A stretch of 64,000 nt of DNA, from assembly GCA_002418285.1 (NCBI GenBank), contig DIDT01000052.1, forward strand, positions 186,001-250,000, written 5' to 3'. The position numbers and the translations under genes are program-made. The DNA is from Phycisphaerales bacterium UBA5793. GTDB lineage: Bacteria; Planctomycetota; Phycisphaerae; Phycisphaerales; UBA5793. Positions 1-7,872 of this stretch are shown piece by piece. Position 1 is the first letter of the stretch. Each line of letters begins with the position of its first letter. Under the pieces are notes generated by a model that was not told the origin of the DNA, made no database searches, and was given only the letters and a program-made list of their open reading frames with translations.

Positions 1-89
1 TGATACACTCGCCCCGGCAATGACCCGTCGGACCACGCCCGCGCGGGCGGGTCCGGCTTATCGACGAGAACTCAGGGAGGTCTGTCACG

Positions 90-881
90 ATGGCCAAGAT
101 GTTCTATACGCTCGAAGAAGCCGCTGCGCGACTTGGCAAGCCGGCCGAGGAAGTCACGAAGATGGCCGCATCTGGCCAGATTCAGGAGTTCCGCGATCGT
201 GACAAGCTGATGTTCAAGAAAGAGCAGATCGATCTGCTGGCCGGTGATGACGAAGGCGAGCCGATTGGCCTGGCGGACAGCGCCGACAACAAGGCGATTG
301 AGGACAAGGAAGAATCCGTTCTGGGCCTGATGGACTCGAAGGAGTCGACGGGCATTTCGATCTTTGATTCGGACGATCTGGAGAAGGCCGACCCCAGCGC
401 GGCGACGCAGGTTTCTGATTCGATCTCTCCGGCCGGGTTCAGTCTTGATCCGCATGCTTCGGGTTCGGGACTGCTCGACCTGACGCGCGAAGCGGACGAC
501 ACGTCGCTGGGTGCGGTGCTCGATGACATCAACTACCCGGGCGACGAAGAAGGCGCCGCGCAGTCTGGCGGGGCGTCGGGCCTGTTTGCCTCGCCGGGCG
601 GCGAAGTCGCCGCCGTGGCGGGCGGCGCGATGGTGATGCCCTCGACGGTGGAGTACTACGACGGGGCCGGCAGCGGCCTGACGATCGGGTTGGCCATCGG
701 GGCACTGGTGTCGCTGATGATTTCGACGCTGGTCGTCTTTACAGCGCTGGTCGGCGATCAAACGGTCGCAGGAATCGCGGTGTCGATCGCGGGCAACCTG
801 TGGATGTACGTCGGGATCTTCGGCGGCGTGACCATTCTGGCGGGCATCATCGGGTGGTTCGTCGGCAAGACGTTCCAGTGA
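90..881 (+). CDS. Helix-turn-helix domain protein with two C-terminal membrane helices
   Basis: Encodes 263 residues. Residues 1-50 (FYTLEEAAARLGKPAEEV) resemble an excisionase/MerR-type helix-turn-helix, the kind that opens with a tyrosine-x-hydrophobic-EEAA segment. Residues 55-180 are acidic, low in complexity and probably disordered, with a conserved-looking patch GSGLLDLTREADDTSLG at 126-142. Two hydrophobic segments follow at about 197-222 and 236-259, so the chain should be anchored in the cytoplasmic membrane with its DNA-binding-like head inside. A GGGAGG ribosome site sits 8 bases before the ATG. Similar architecture is, to my knowledge, common in planctomycetes but has no assigned function. 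DNA binding is inferred from the fold only. The next gene, psd, follows in the same direction after 83 bases. Confidence 0.8.
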   Translation: MAKMFYTLEEAAARLGKPAEEVTKMAASGQIQEFRDRDKLMFKKEQIDLLAGDDEGEPIGLADSADNKAIEDKEESVLGLMDSKESTGISIFDSDDLEKADPSAATQVSDSISPAGFSLDPHASGSGLLDLTREADDTSLGAVLDDINYPGDEEGAAQSGGASGLFASPGGEVAAVAGGAMVMPSTVEYYDGAGSGLTIGLAIGALVSLMISTLVVFTALVGDQTVAGIAVSIAGNLWMYVGIFGGVTILAGIIGWFVGKTFQ

Positions 882-964
882 TCCACTGCTGATTGCAGGA
901 CAGGCCATCGTGCTCGCGCTGCGGCGCGCTGGACGTTGCTGTTCGTTGATGGAGACTGCCGCGC

Positions 965-1642
965 ATGCCGCTTTCCATGTACGGGTTGCGCGAATGGGGT
1001 GTGGCGCTGCTTGTTGCGGCGGCACTCTCGGCTGGCGCGTGGCTGGTGGGGTGGTGGTGGCTGCTCATTCCCATCTGGCTCTTGTGGCTGGTGGTGGCGG
1101 CTTTCTTTCGCGATCCGATCCGCAACGTGCCTGCTGATCTTGCCGACTCGGTCTTTCTGAGCCCGGCGGATGGGACGATTTCGGCCATCGAGCACGTTGA
1201 CGGGCACGAGGCGACGGGCGGCGCACCGGCCGTGATCATCCGCATCTTTCTCAGCGTACTCAACGTCCACATTAACCGCAGTCCGTGCACCGCGAGCGTT
1301 GTGCGGTGCCATCATCGGCCTGGCAAGTATCTCGATGCGCGAACGGCCGAGTCGGCGCGCGTGAATGAGTCGAACCTCATCATCCTCGATCGCAATGGCG
1401 AGACGATCGGCGTGCGACAGGTAAGCGGCGCGATTGCACGGCGCATTGTGTGCCCATTGCGGGGCGGACAGCGTCTCGAGCGCGGCGAGCGATTTGGGAT
1501 GATCAAGTTCGGTTCGACGACGGAACTCATTCTGCCACGACCGGAGGATGTCGAAGTCCGCGCAAAAGTCGGTGACAAGGTGCGCGGCGGACTGACGATG
1601 CTCGCGGCGTTCACTGATGCGAAGCGGGATGACGCCGGCTAA
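965..1642 (+). CDS. psd: Phosphatidylserine decarboxylase
   Basis: Makes phosphatidylethanolamine from phosphatidylserine at the inner face of the membrane. The protein has 225 residues and belongs to the short (PSD-A / archaetidylserine decarboxylase-like) form. One or two hydrophobic segments lie at about 13-46, followed by the family motifs FRDPIRNVP (48-56), SPADG (66-70), the core segment IFLSVLNVHINRSP (94-107) and the self-cleavage site FGST at 182-185. Ser184 is the expected precursor of the pyruvoyl cofactor, giving a large beta and a short alpha chain. The N-terminal hydrophobic stretch is longer than in soluble versions. Its stop codon overlaps the stop of the convergent cystathionine enzyme gene, so the two transcripts must read into each other or end inside coding sequence. 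A phosphatidylserine synthase gene is not in the window. Confidence 0.93.
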   Translation: MPLSMYGLREWGVALLVAAALSAGAWLVGWWWLLIPIWLLWLVVAAFFRDPIRNVPADLADSVFLSPADGTISAIEHVDGHEATGGAPAVIIRIFLSVLNVHINRSPCTASVVRCHHRPGKYLDARTAESARVNESNLIILDRNGETIGVRQVSGAIARRIVCPLRGGQRLERGERFGMIKFGSTTELILPRPEDVEVRAKVGDKVRGGLTMLAAFTDAKRDDAG

Positions 1643-2832
1643 CTCAGTCCGTGCTCCAGGTCGTGCCAGAGATCTTCGACGTTTTCGATGCCAACGCTGA
1701 GACGGCAGAGGTTGTCGTCGATTCCGAGCGTCTTGCGCTTTTCGGGCGGTACAGACGCGTGCGTCATGATCGCGGGATGTTCGATGAGCGACTCGACGCC
1801 GCCGAGCGACTCGGCGAGCGAGAAGAGATGCACGCGTTCGAGAAATCGGCGCGATTCGTTGAGGCCACCTTTGAGCCAGATGGTGATCATGCCGCCGCCG
1901 GCCGGCTCGCCGTTGAGGCGCATCTGCTTTTGTGCGATGGCATGCTGCGGATGCGATGGCAGGCCGGGGTAGACGATGCGTTCGACGCTTGGGTGCGCCT
2001 CGAGGCGCCGGGCGATTTCGGCGGCGTTGCGGCAATGCCGCTCCATGCGGATGGCGAGCGTCTTAATCCCGCGCAGGACGAGGTAGGAGTCCATCGGGCC
2101 GAGTATGGAGCCGATAGCGTTCTGCATGAAGCGGAGCTTCTCGGCGAGATCGGCGCGGTTGGTGACGAGGATCCCCCCCACTGCGTCGCTATGCCCACCG
2201 AGATATTTCGTGGCCGAGTGCATGGCGATGTCGAAGCCCAGTTCGATCGGACGCTGGAGCATCGGCGAGGCGAACGTATTGTCGCAGACGGTGATGATGT
2301 CGCGCTTGCGGCCGATGGCGGCCAGGGCCGGCAGATCGACGAGTTTGAGGGTGGGGTTGGTTGGCGTCTCGACCCAGATCAGTTTCGTGCGGTCGGTGAT
2401 CGCCGCCTCGACGCGAGCGGGATCGGTCATGTCGACGTAGGAGATCTTGATACCCTGGCTTCGCTCGCGGACGCGCGACATGAGGCGATACGAGCCGCCG
2501 TAGAGATCGTCCATGGCGATGATGTGATCGCCGGAGTAGACGAGTTCGAGGCAGGTCCCCATCGCGGCCAGGCCGGAGGCGAAGGCGAAGCCACCGTGGG
2601 TGACGTCTTTGTCGACCTTGCCGCCTTCGAGCGCGGCCATGCAGCGTTCGAGTGCGTATCGCGTTGGGTTGTGCGATCGGGAGTATTCAAAGCCCTTGTG
2701 CACACCGGGGCTCTGCTGGACGTAGGTGCTGGAAAAGCTCACGGGCGGCATGACGGCGCCGGTGTTGGGGTCAGGCCATTGTCCGCCGTGGATGACTTGG
2801 GTTTGAAGATTAAGCCCGTGTGATTCGCTCAT
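1639..2832 (-). CDS. Cystathionine gamma-lyase / gamma-synthase family PLP enzyme
   Basis: A 397-residue Cys/Met-metabolism PLP enzyme. It shows the family landmarks: YSRSHNPTRYALE (50-62) near the active site, the YGG phosphate-binding region (111-113), ETPTNPTL (155-162), the cofactor aspartate in CDNTFASP (183-190) and the Schiff-base lysine K209 in SATKYLGGHSD. The last part contains the usual SLGGVESLIEHPAIMTHAS segment. The start codon overlaps the stop of the upstream cbs gene by the ATGA arrangement, so translation is probably coupled. Next to a cystathionine beta-synthase the likeliest job is cystathionine gamma-lyase, giving cysteine from cystathionine. The subfamily cannot be separated safely from gamma-synthase or beta-lyase by eye, so the exact reaction is inference from context. 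Confidence 0.88.
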   Translation of the reverse strand: MSESHGLNLQTQVIHGGQWPDPNTGAVMPPVSFSSTYVQQSPGVHKGFEYSRSHNPTRYALERCMAALEGGKVDKDVTHGGFAFASGLAAMGTCLELVYSGDHIIAMDDLYGGSYRLMSRVRERSQGIKISYVDMTDPARVEAAITDRTKLIWVETPTNPTLKLVDLPALAAIGRKRDIITVCDNTFASPMLQRPIELGFDIAMHSATKYLGGHSDAVGGILVTNRADLAEKLRFMQNAIGSILGPMDSYLVLRGIKTLAIRMERHCRNAAEIARRLEAHPSVERIVYPGLPSHPQHAIAQKQMRLNGEPAGGGMITIWLKGGLNESRRFLERVHLFSLAESLGGVESLIEHPAIMTHASVPPEKRKTLGIDDNLCRLSVGIENVEDLWHDLEHGLS

Positions 2833-4220
2833 GACTGCAGCGCCTGTCTTCGGAGGTAGTTGAGGAGATCGATCTGGGTGATGAGGCCGTAGTAGTTGTC
2901 GTCGTCGGCGATCAGCGCCACTTTGCTGGCGCGGAAGATCGGTACGAGGGCCCGAACGTCGGCGTTGGGCGGCAGGGTCTCCAGCCGCGTCACCATGAAG
3001 TCCTTGACGGACTTTTTGAAGTTGGCCGGGTCGGTGTTGACGGCCAGCAGGAGGTCCGATTCATCGATGATGCCGACGATGCGTTTGTCGCGGATGACGG
3101 GTACCTGGCTGATGCCGTAGAGCTTCATGCGGCCGTGCGCGACGGCGAGGGTGTCGGTAGGCGAGATGGTGAAGTCTTCCTGATCGAGGTGGCGGCGCGG
3201 GATGAGGTCGCGCAGGTCGCCGAATTCGGGTCGCTTGATGAACCCGTTCTCGATCATCCACGAATCGGAGAACATCTTGTTGAGATACTTGTTGCCGGTG
3301 TCGCAGACGAGCACGCAGACGCGCTTGGGCGATTTCTGGTCGTGGCAGTACTTCAGGGCGCCGGCGAGCAGTGTGCCGGACGACGAACCCGCGAATACCC
3401 CTTCCGTCTTAAGGAGATTGCGCGCTGCGATAAACGCCTCGGCATCGGTTACTTCGTAGGCGGCAGTCACGAGATCGAGATCGAGAATGCTGGGTACGAA
3501 ATCTTCGCCAATGCCTTCAACCAGCCACGAACCGGGCTCGATCATCTTGCCGGTGTTGATGAGCGGCGCGAGGATGGATCCCTTCGGATCAGCGAGCACG
3601 ATGTCAATGTCTGGCTTCTTCTCCTTGAGGAATCGCGCGGTGCCGCTCAGCGTGCCACCGGAGCCGACACCAAAAACGACCGCGTCGATGTTCCCTTCCA
3701 TCTGATCCCAGATTTCGGGGCCGGTTGTTTCGTAGTGCGCCTGGGCGTTGGCGGGGTTGCCAAACTGATTGACGTAGAAACCATGCTCCTCGTCTGCGAT
3801 TCGCTGCGCGACATCCTGGTAATAGTCCGGGTGCCCCTTGGCGACATCGGAACGAGTCAGGACGACCTGGGCGCCGAGGGCTTTTAGGTGGTCGATCTTC
3901 TCCTGGCTCATCTTGTCGGGCATGACGACCTTGACCTTGTAGCCGCGCAGTGTGCCGACGAGGGCGAGAGCGATGCCGGTGTTGCCGGCCGTGGCTTCGA
4001 TGATCAGTCCGCCGGGCTTGAGTCGGCCGTCCTTTTCGGCCTCGGCGATCATGCGCCAACCCATGCGGTCTTTGACGGATCCGCCGGGGTTCATGAATTC
4101 GAGCTTGCCGAAGAGGCGGCATGGGCCGGTGTCGAGCCGGCGAAACTCGAGCATCGGCGTGTTGCCGATCATCTCCAGAATGTCAGTGAAGACCGGTGCG
4201 GTTTGGGCGGTGGTGCTCAT
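2829..4220 (-). CDS. cbs: Cystathionine beta-synthase with C-terminal CBS domain pair
   Basis: About 463 residues. The N-terminal two thirds is a fold-type II PLP enzyme: IGNTPMLEFRRL near residue 18, the PLP lysine in NPGGSVKDRMG (K50 counted from this start), EATAGNTGIALA and the glycine-rich GVGSGGTLSGTARF. The last ~120 residues form two CBS modules (around DFTISPTDTLAVAHGRM and DFMVTRLETLPPNADVRAL), as in full cystathionine beta-synthase rather than simple cysteine synthase, which lacks them. It condenses serine (or O-acetylserine) with homocysteine or sulfide. I chose the ATG at 4220; an in-frame ATG at 4262 would add 14 unconserved residues. It is followed by a 4-base overlap with the cystathionine lyase-type gene, forming a two-gene transsulfuration operon. 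CBS modules usually bind adenosyl ligands, so allosteric control is plausible. Confidence 0.92.
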   Translation of the reverse strand: MSTTAQTAPVFTDILEMIGNTPMLEFRRLDTGPCRLFGKLEFMNPGGSVKDRMGWRMIAEAEKDGRLKPGGLIIEATAGNTGIALALVGTLRGYKVKVVMPDKMSQEKIDHLKALGAQVVLTRSDVAKGHPDYYQDVAQRIADEEHGFYVNQFGNPANAQAHYETTGPEIWDQMEGNIDAVVFGVGSGGTLSGTARFLKEKKPDIDIVLADPKGSILAPLINTGKMIEPGSWLVEGIGEDFVPSILDLDLVTAAYEVTDAEAFIAARNLLKTEGVFAGSSSGTLLAGALKYCHDQKSPKRVCVLVCDTGNKYLNKMFSDSWMIENGFIKRPEFGDLRDLIPRRHLDQEDFTISPTDTLAVAHGRMKLYGISQVPVIRDKRIVGIIDESDLLLAVNTDPANFKKSVKDFMVTRLETLPPNADVRALVPIFRASKVALIADDDNYYGLITQIDLLNYLRRQALQS

Positions 4221-4287
4221 GCGAGCATCGTAGCGAGCATGCCCTTGGAGGGTGACCGCCAATGGAGCCAGAAATCACCCCGGTTTT

Positions 4288-4662
4288 TCATCGTCCCGAT
4301 TCAGAATCGTCGTCATCCGACCAGGCCGGCTCGATGGTGGCCGTCATCGACCCCTTGCAGCGAGCGATGAGGAGGTCGGCGCCGTAGGAGAGGATCTGGT
4401 CGCGCTTGAACTCTGCTCGCTCCTTGTGGCAGGTCTCGCAGATGACTCGGCCCTGGGTGTCGACGCGCTGGGCCATGAGGAAACTCTCTTCGAAGCCCTT
4501 GATGAAAAGGTGCTGGAGCATCCGCATCACGTACATGTAGGAGTGGTCATCGTCGTCATGAAGGACGACGTGCCAGAGCGTGGGCTGATTAGGCTTGCGC
4601 TTCGGGTCGACTTTGGTGGCAGTTGGGGTCTGAGTTCGTTCGAGTATTGCCGTGTCGCTCAT
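4288..4662 (-). CDS. clpS: ATP-dependent Clp protease adaptor ClpS
   Basis: A 124-residue adaptor that delivers N-end-rule substrates to the Clp unfoldase. After a ~25-residue flexible N-terminus comes the ClpS core: LWHVVLHDDDDHSYMYVMRML, where the DDDH-type acidic cluster and following helix form the substrate-amino-group pocket, then GFEESFLMAQRVDTQGRVICETCHKERAEFKRDQI. The final ~15 residues are acidic. An in-frame ATG upstream at 4734 is possible, but a strong promoter lies between the two starts (-10 at 4671-4676), so the ATG at 4662 is the better start. The transcript would then be nearly leaderless. clpA/clpP genes are not in the window. The short ICETC pair of cysteines is not a general ClpS feature I know of. 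Confidence 0.88.
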   Translation of the reverse strand: MSDTAILERTQTPTATKVDPKRKPNQPTLWHVVLHDDDDHSYMYVMRMLQHLFIKGFEESFLMAQRVDTQGRVICETCHKERAEFKRDQILSYGADLLIARCKGSMTATIEPAWSDDDDSESGR

Positions 4663-4670
4663 ACCCCATG

Positions 4671-4699
4671 AATATACCAGAATGTGGCGCGAGATGCAA
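4671..4699 (-). promoter_or_regulatory. Sigma-70-type promoter for clpS, leaderless arrangement
   Basis: On the minus strand TTGCAT (4699-4694), a 17-base spacer and TATATT (4676-4671) form a near-consensus promoter. Only eight bases separate the -10 box from the clpS ATG at 4662, so transcription would begin at or within about two bases of the start codon. No Shine-Dalgarno can fit. The match is read directly; its use is inferred. Confidence 0.6.
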
Positions 4700-4775
4700 C
4701 ACTTTTTGGATGACGGACCCGAGAAAGTGCACATGTCGACCGAACACGCACCCGGGCGACAAACATCTGGTGTTT

Positions 4776-5165
4776 CTAGACATCCGTGTCGAGTTGAGCC
4801 GCCTCACGGACGAGATCCACCAGCCGAGGATCCAATGCCGCATCGCGGCTGGGGATAGCGACAAAGCGCTTGTACTTTCCGCTGCCGCGGAGCAGGTGGT
4901 GCGGGTCTTCGAGTTCGACGCCGCGGATGAACGAGAGTGTGACCTGGCCTCGCTTGGCGTCGATCATGCAGATATTGCTCCCGATCGAGGCAAAGGTTGC
5001 TCCCCCGTGGTAGTAACTGAGCGCTCCGAACTTGATGGATTCGGTTGCCTCGGGCGCCGCGCTGAGCACCATGCGCCGCAGTTGGCGCACGATGCCGCAG
5101 ACTTCGCCGGACTCGAGAGCCAGATGGTCGCGCATCTCCGACGGGCTGAGGCGTTGGGGCGGCAT
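4776..5165 (-). CDS. DUF1801 (YdhG-like) family protein
   Basis: A 129-residue soluble protein. The pattern of a helical start, IVRQLRRMVLSAAPEATESIKFGALSYYHGG and then ASIGSNICMIDAKRGQVTLSFIRGVELEDPHHLLRGSGKYKR matches the DUF1801/YdhG fold, related to frataxin-like iron-binding proteins by structure. Key family features seen are the E-x-x-x-x-G-x-x-Y-Y strand, the middle strand ending in LSF, and the LLRGSGKYKRF motif before the C-terminal helix. The function of the family is not settled. It lies just upstream of clpS on the same strand (113-base gap containing the clpS promoter) and divergent from a zinc-ribbon membrane protein starting 12 bases away. Confidence 0.8.
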   Translation of the reverse strand: MPPQRLSPSEMRDHLALESGEVCGIVRQLRRMVLSAAPEATESIKFGALSYYHGGATFASIGSNICMIDAKRGQVTLSFIRGVELEDPHHLLRGSGKYKRFVAIPSRDAALDPRLVDLVREAAQLDTDV

Positions 5166-5177
5166 CGGTGGAATCCT

Positions 5178-5642
5178 ATGTGTGGGATGAGCGGCGGCCG
5201 AATATCCCTACGATCATGGGTGACCTGGCTGCCGGAACCCCTGATCGATCCGCAGTTGAAGCTCAGCCCCAGCGAGCGACGGGCTCTGAGAACCGCGGCC
5301 TGGAGCCGGTGGATGCGCAACCCGATTCACGTCGCGCTCTACGCGGGCGGACTGGGTGCGGCGATTCTGGGCTTCCTGTTCCTGCCTGACTTCATCGAAC
5401 CGATGTTCGGCAGGCACCGGTGGTACTTTACGCTCATCTGGTTTGTGCTTTACATCGCGGCCGTGGCCACCGTGTTCGTGGTGTTGCGCAAGGTCGGGTT
5501 TGCGCCCTGCGTTTACGCCGAACTTCGCAAGCGCGGGTACAACGTTTGCGCCCGTTGCGGCTACCTGCTCGACGGGTTGCCTGACGGATCAACGACGTGT
5601 CCGGAATGCGGGACCAGTCAACGGCCGCTCTCCTCGGCGTGA
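5178..5642 (+). CDS. Membrane protein with C-terminal zinc ribbon (family member 1)
   Basis: About 154 residues. Two hydrophobic helices (IHVALYAGGLGAAILGFLFL and a second ending at VATVFVVL) are followed by a basic stretch and a treble-clef-like zinc ribbon CARCGYLLDGLP...TTCPECG near the C-terminus, with four cysteines in two CxxC pairs. Five other proteins in this window share this plan (6352, 7356, 7873, 9231 and 59127). The start is uncertain: ATG 5178, ATG 5187 and GTG 5220 are in frame and none has a convincing ribosome site. Function unknown. The ribbon probably faces the cytoplasm and could bind zinc, RNA or a partner protein. Confidence 0.72.
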   Translation: MCGMSGGRISLRSWVTWLPEPLIDPQLKLSPSERRALRTAAWSRWMRNPIHVALYAGGLGAAILGFLFLPDFIEPMFGRHRWYFTLIWFVLYIAAVATVFVVLRKVGFAPCVYAELRKRGYNVCARCGYLLDGLPDGSTTCPECGTSQRPLSSA

Positions 5643-5662
5643 TGCCATGGCCTTCCAGACCT

Positions 5663-6271
5663 TCAGCGCCATGCATCTCCGTGAAGCCACGGCGTTTCGA
5701 ATGGCTCGTCGGGGTTGTAGCCACGGAACGTGCCATCCGCTTCGAGCCGATCTTCAAGTCGCTCGACCTTGTGGGGTGAAATGGCGTGCAACTCGGCCTC
5801 GCAACGCCGCCACATTTTCACATACGCCCAGTAGTCGGCATCGGGATTAGCGTTTTTGCCGAATCCTGGAATGAGTGATCCGGAATGTCGACGCGCCTTG
5901 CTGGTCCGTACGCGCAGGGCCATGGTGCTGAAGCCGGCATCGGGCACGCCGGAATCATCCTTGAGCTTGCCGAAGAACCCGGCACGGATCATGGCCTCGA
6001 CCATGGCATCGACATCCGCGATATCGGCCTGGCCCACCAGCATGTGCTTACCCGGGCTGCACTCGCCGGCGGAGAACAGCATCGTGCCATCTCGCCAGAC
6101 AGCCATGATCAGGCCGCATGGCGAGTCCGGCGGTCCGTTTCCGGGGGTGTACATCACCATCGCGCATGGTAAGTCATCATACTTCGACCTCTCACGGGGG
6201 AGCGAGGACCCGCCCAGGCCAATACCGAGCATGATCGCCAGCGTGATGACGGCAATCGTCGGATACTTCAT
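5663..6271 (-). CDS. Secreted or membrane-anchored protein of unknown function
   Basis: 202 residues. The start is fixed by an AAGGAGG site 6 bases before the ATG at 6271. The N-terminus (MKYPTIAVITLAIMLGIGLGGSSL) is a signal peptide or single anchor, and the mature part is soluble. It contains MAVWRDGTMLFS, followed by ADIADVDAMVEAMIRAGFF, a pattern I associate with small exported planctomycete proteins that carry a strand-rich domain; I cannot name a family. The C-terminus NPDEPFETPWLHGDAWR is distinctive. Convergent with the zinc-ribbon gene on its left, 20 bases away. Confidence 0.65.
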   Translation of the reverse strand: MKYPTIAVITLAIMLGIGLGGSSLPRERSKYDDLPCAMVMYTPGNGPPDSPCGLIMAVWRDGTMLFSAGECSPGKHMLVGQADIADVDAMVEAMIRAGFFGKLKDDSGVPDAGFSTMALRVRTSKARRHSGSLIPGFGKNANPDADYWAYVKMWRRCEAELHAISPHKVERLEDRLEADGTFRGYNPDEPFETPWLHGDAWR

Positions 6272-6351
6272 TGGCAACCTCCTTCAGGGGCTGGGTACGA
6301 GGCCCTCACGCACCATCCGCCCACCCTGACAACGCCCAGAATGCCAGTGCA

Positions 6352-7017
6352 TTACGCCGGCTCGCCAGTTTGAACACATATCGGCGCCCCGCACTCGGAG
6401 CAGACCGGAGAGGCTCCGATCGGATAACCACAGTGCTGACACTGACCGCGACGACGACGAAGACGGCGGCGCAGCGTGGTCGGGATAAACAAGCAGACAC
6501 TACTGATGACTGCGAGCAGCAGTGAATTGACAATCACCCCCGACCAGAGCGGTCGACAGGGCAACGCCCTCCATGACGCGACGGCGCCGCCCACGGGCCA
6601 CGGCTTCAACTCGATTCCATGCTCTATGTGCACGAGGCCGGTTTTCGAGAGATTCGTAGCGCCGCCAGAGTCGCGAATTTCCACTTCCGAGTAGTTCCGG
6701 CAGGCCAGCGCGGGCAGGGGCCAGCCGGCTCGTGTCTCGCTGTATTCGTGGCCGGTGATGTCCCACTCGAGTTCGAGGATCTGACCCGAATCGGGATAGC
6801 CTCCGATGCTGGAGAGCGTGGCGCGGCTCACTCGCTTGTGACCAAATGAAGCCCGACAGGTCGTCGCATCAAAGCGGCCATCTGATCGAGGAACGATCGA
6901 GAGACTCGTGGTCCCGCGGGAAGGCTCGACCCATGCAGCGCACATCCAGGCCATCGCCAGGTTGAGCGTCACGCCGAGGGCCAGAGAGGGCAGGATGATT
7001 GCGTACAGGGCTCGCAT
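6352..7017 (-). CDS. Membrane protein with C-terminal zinc ribbon (family member 2)
   Basis: 221 residues from the ATG at 7017 (a GTG nine codons upstream is possible). An N-terminal membrane helix (YAIILPSLALGVTLNLAMAW) is followed by a ~130-residue extracytoplasmic domain, a second helix (GVIVNSLLLAVISSVCLFI), a very basic stretch RRRLRRRRG and the zinc ribbon CQHCGYPIGASPVCSECG. The ribbon is therefore predicted on the cytoplasmic side. The loop lacks any motif I recognise. Separated by about 30 bases from the DUF3185 gene upstream, so both could be co-transcribed. Confidence 0.72.
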   Translation of the reverse strand: MRALYAIILPSLALGVTLNLAMAWMCAAWVEPSRGTTSLSIVPRSDGRFDATTCRASFGHKRVSRATLSSIGGYPDSGQILELEWDITGHEYSETRAGWPLPALACRNYSEVEIRDSGGATNLSKTGLVHIEHGIELKPWPVGGAVASWRALPCRPLWSGVIVNSLLLAVISSVCLFIPTTLRRRLRRRRGQCQHCGYPIGASPVCSECGAPICVQTGEPA

Positions 7018-7048
7018 GGGATTGGGTGACGCCTCGGCGCGCACTGTT

Positions 7049-7258
7049 CTAGGGCTTGCGCCCGCAGGCTCTGATCATGATCGTCACGCCGGCGACGACG
7101 AGGATCAATCCGAAGACGATGCTCCAGACGGTGGAATCGGTGAACTGGCCGGTGAAGAAGTGGCTGAACCGGTCGGCGAGCGAGTCGGTGGCCATGATGC
7201 CGAGGACAAGCAGGACTCCACCGATAATGACCATGATCATGGCGGCAATGCGTGTCAT
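7049..7258 (-). CDS. DUF3185 family two-helix membrane protein
   Basis: 69 residues, almost all of them two membrane helices (IAAMIMVIIGGVLLVLGIMA and TVWSIVFGLILVVAGVTIMI) joined by a loop SLADRFSHFFTGQFTDS. The loop motif RFSxFFTGxxTDxxxW is the hallmark of the DUF3185 family of small inner-membrane proteins. A GGAG site sits 7 bases before the ATG. Function unknown in the family. It heads a short leftward pair with the zinc-ribbon gene ending at 6352. Confidence 0.82.
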   Translation of the reverse strand: MTRIAAMIMVIIGGVLLVLGIMATDSLADRFSHFFTGQFTDSTVWSIVFGLILVVAGVTIMIRACGRKP

Positions 7259-7355
7259 GTGTTGCTCCGTTGAATTCAGAAACGGGACAGTGGATCGTAC
7301 GGGTGGACTGCGGCAACGACTGCGGTAGTTGCGGGTTGTCGGCGAACCGCTTCAC

Positions 7356-7823
7356 CTACTTAGGTCGGTGGCCGGCTTCGGTCCTTGCATCGGAGCGGGT
7401 CGCGTTCGCGGTTTCTCTATCCTGTCCGCATTCGGGGCACTGAGCGATCGAAGCGTCGAGTCCTCGCAATTCGTAGCCGCAGTTGATGCAGAGGTCGTAG
7501 CCGGTTGCGCGCATGGCGCGGCGTATGGGGCGGACGTAGAGCGAGCGGTACATCCACGCGCTCCAGATCCAGAAGAGAATCACCAGGATGGCGTAGGCGA
7601 TCAGATACGGACCCGCCTGACTGGTGAAGCCCAGCCACGTCATCAGCGGATTCAGGAACTTGAGCAGGACCAGGAACGGCAGGAGGATGAGAAATGTGTG
7701 CCAGAGAAAGGCGCTGGTCGAGACGAACTTTTTGTGCGCCTCATTCGAAAGACGAAACTGCTCGCGCCGCGGTATGTTGTATTGCGGATCGGTGAAGTTG
7801 CCCAGCAGCCAGCGGAGGTTCAT
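7356..7823 (-). CDS. Membrane protein with C-terminal zinc ribbon (family member 3)
   Basis: 155 residues. Two long hydrophobic helices (WHTFLILLPFLVLLKFL and LIAYAILVILFWIWSAW) precede a basic linker and the ribbon CINCGYELRGLDASIAQCPECG, closest in its CxxCGYxLxGL form to members 1 and 4. The remaining ~25 residues are polar. No enzyme motif is visible. Divergent from member 4, which starts 49 bases away on the other strand, so the two may share a promoter region. Confidence 0.72.
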   Translation of the reverse strand: MNLRWLLGNFTDPQYNIPRREQFRLSNEAHKKFVSTSAFLWHTFLILLPFLVLLKFLNPLMTWLGFTSQAGPYLIAYAILVILFWIWSAWMYRSLYVRPIRRAMRATGYDLCINCGYELRGLDASIAQCPECGQDRETANATRSDARTEAGHRPK

Positions 7824-7872
7824 CCGTTGAGTCTACGCGGCAGGAACCAGACCGACGCGCGAGCGAGGACGA

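Noticed and set aside
20..89. Rightward start at 20 and a CCCGCGCGGG palindrome at the left edge
   Set aside because: The frame is short, lacks a ribosome site and overlaps the leader of the HTH gene. The palindrome alone gives no function.
1651..2823. Rightward 390-codon frame over the cystathionine enzyme gene
   Set aside because: Antisense of a clear PLP enzyme; composition follows the codon positions of the real gene and no domain is recognisable.
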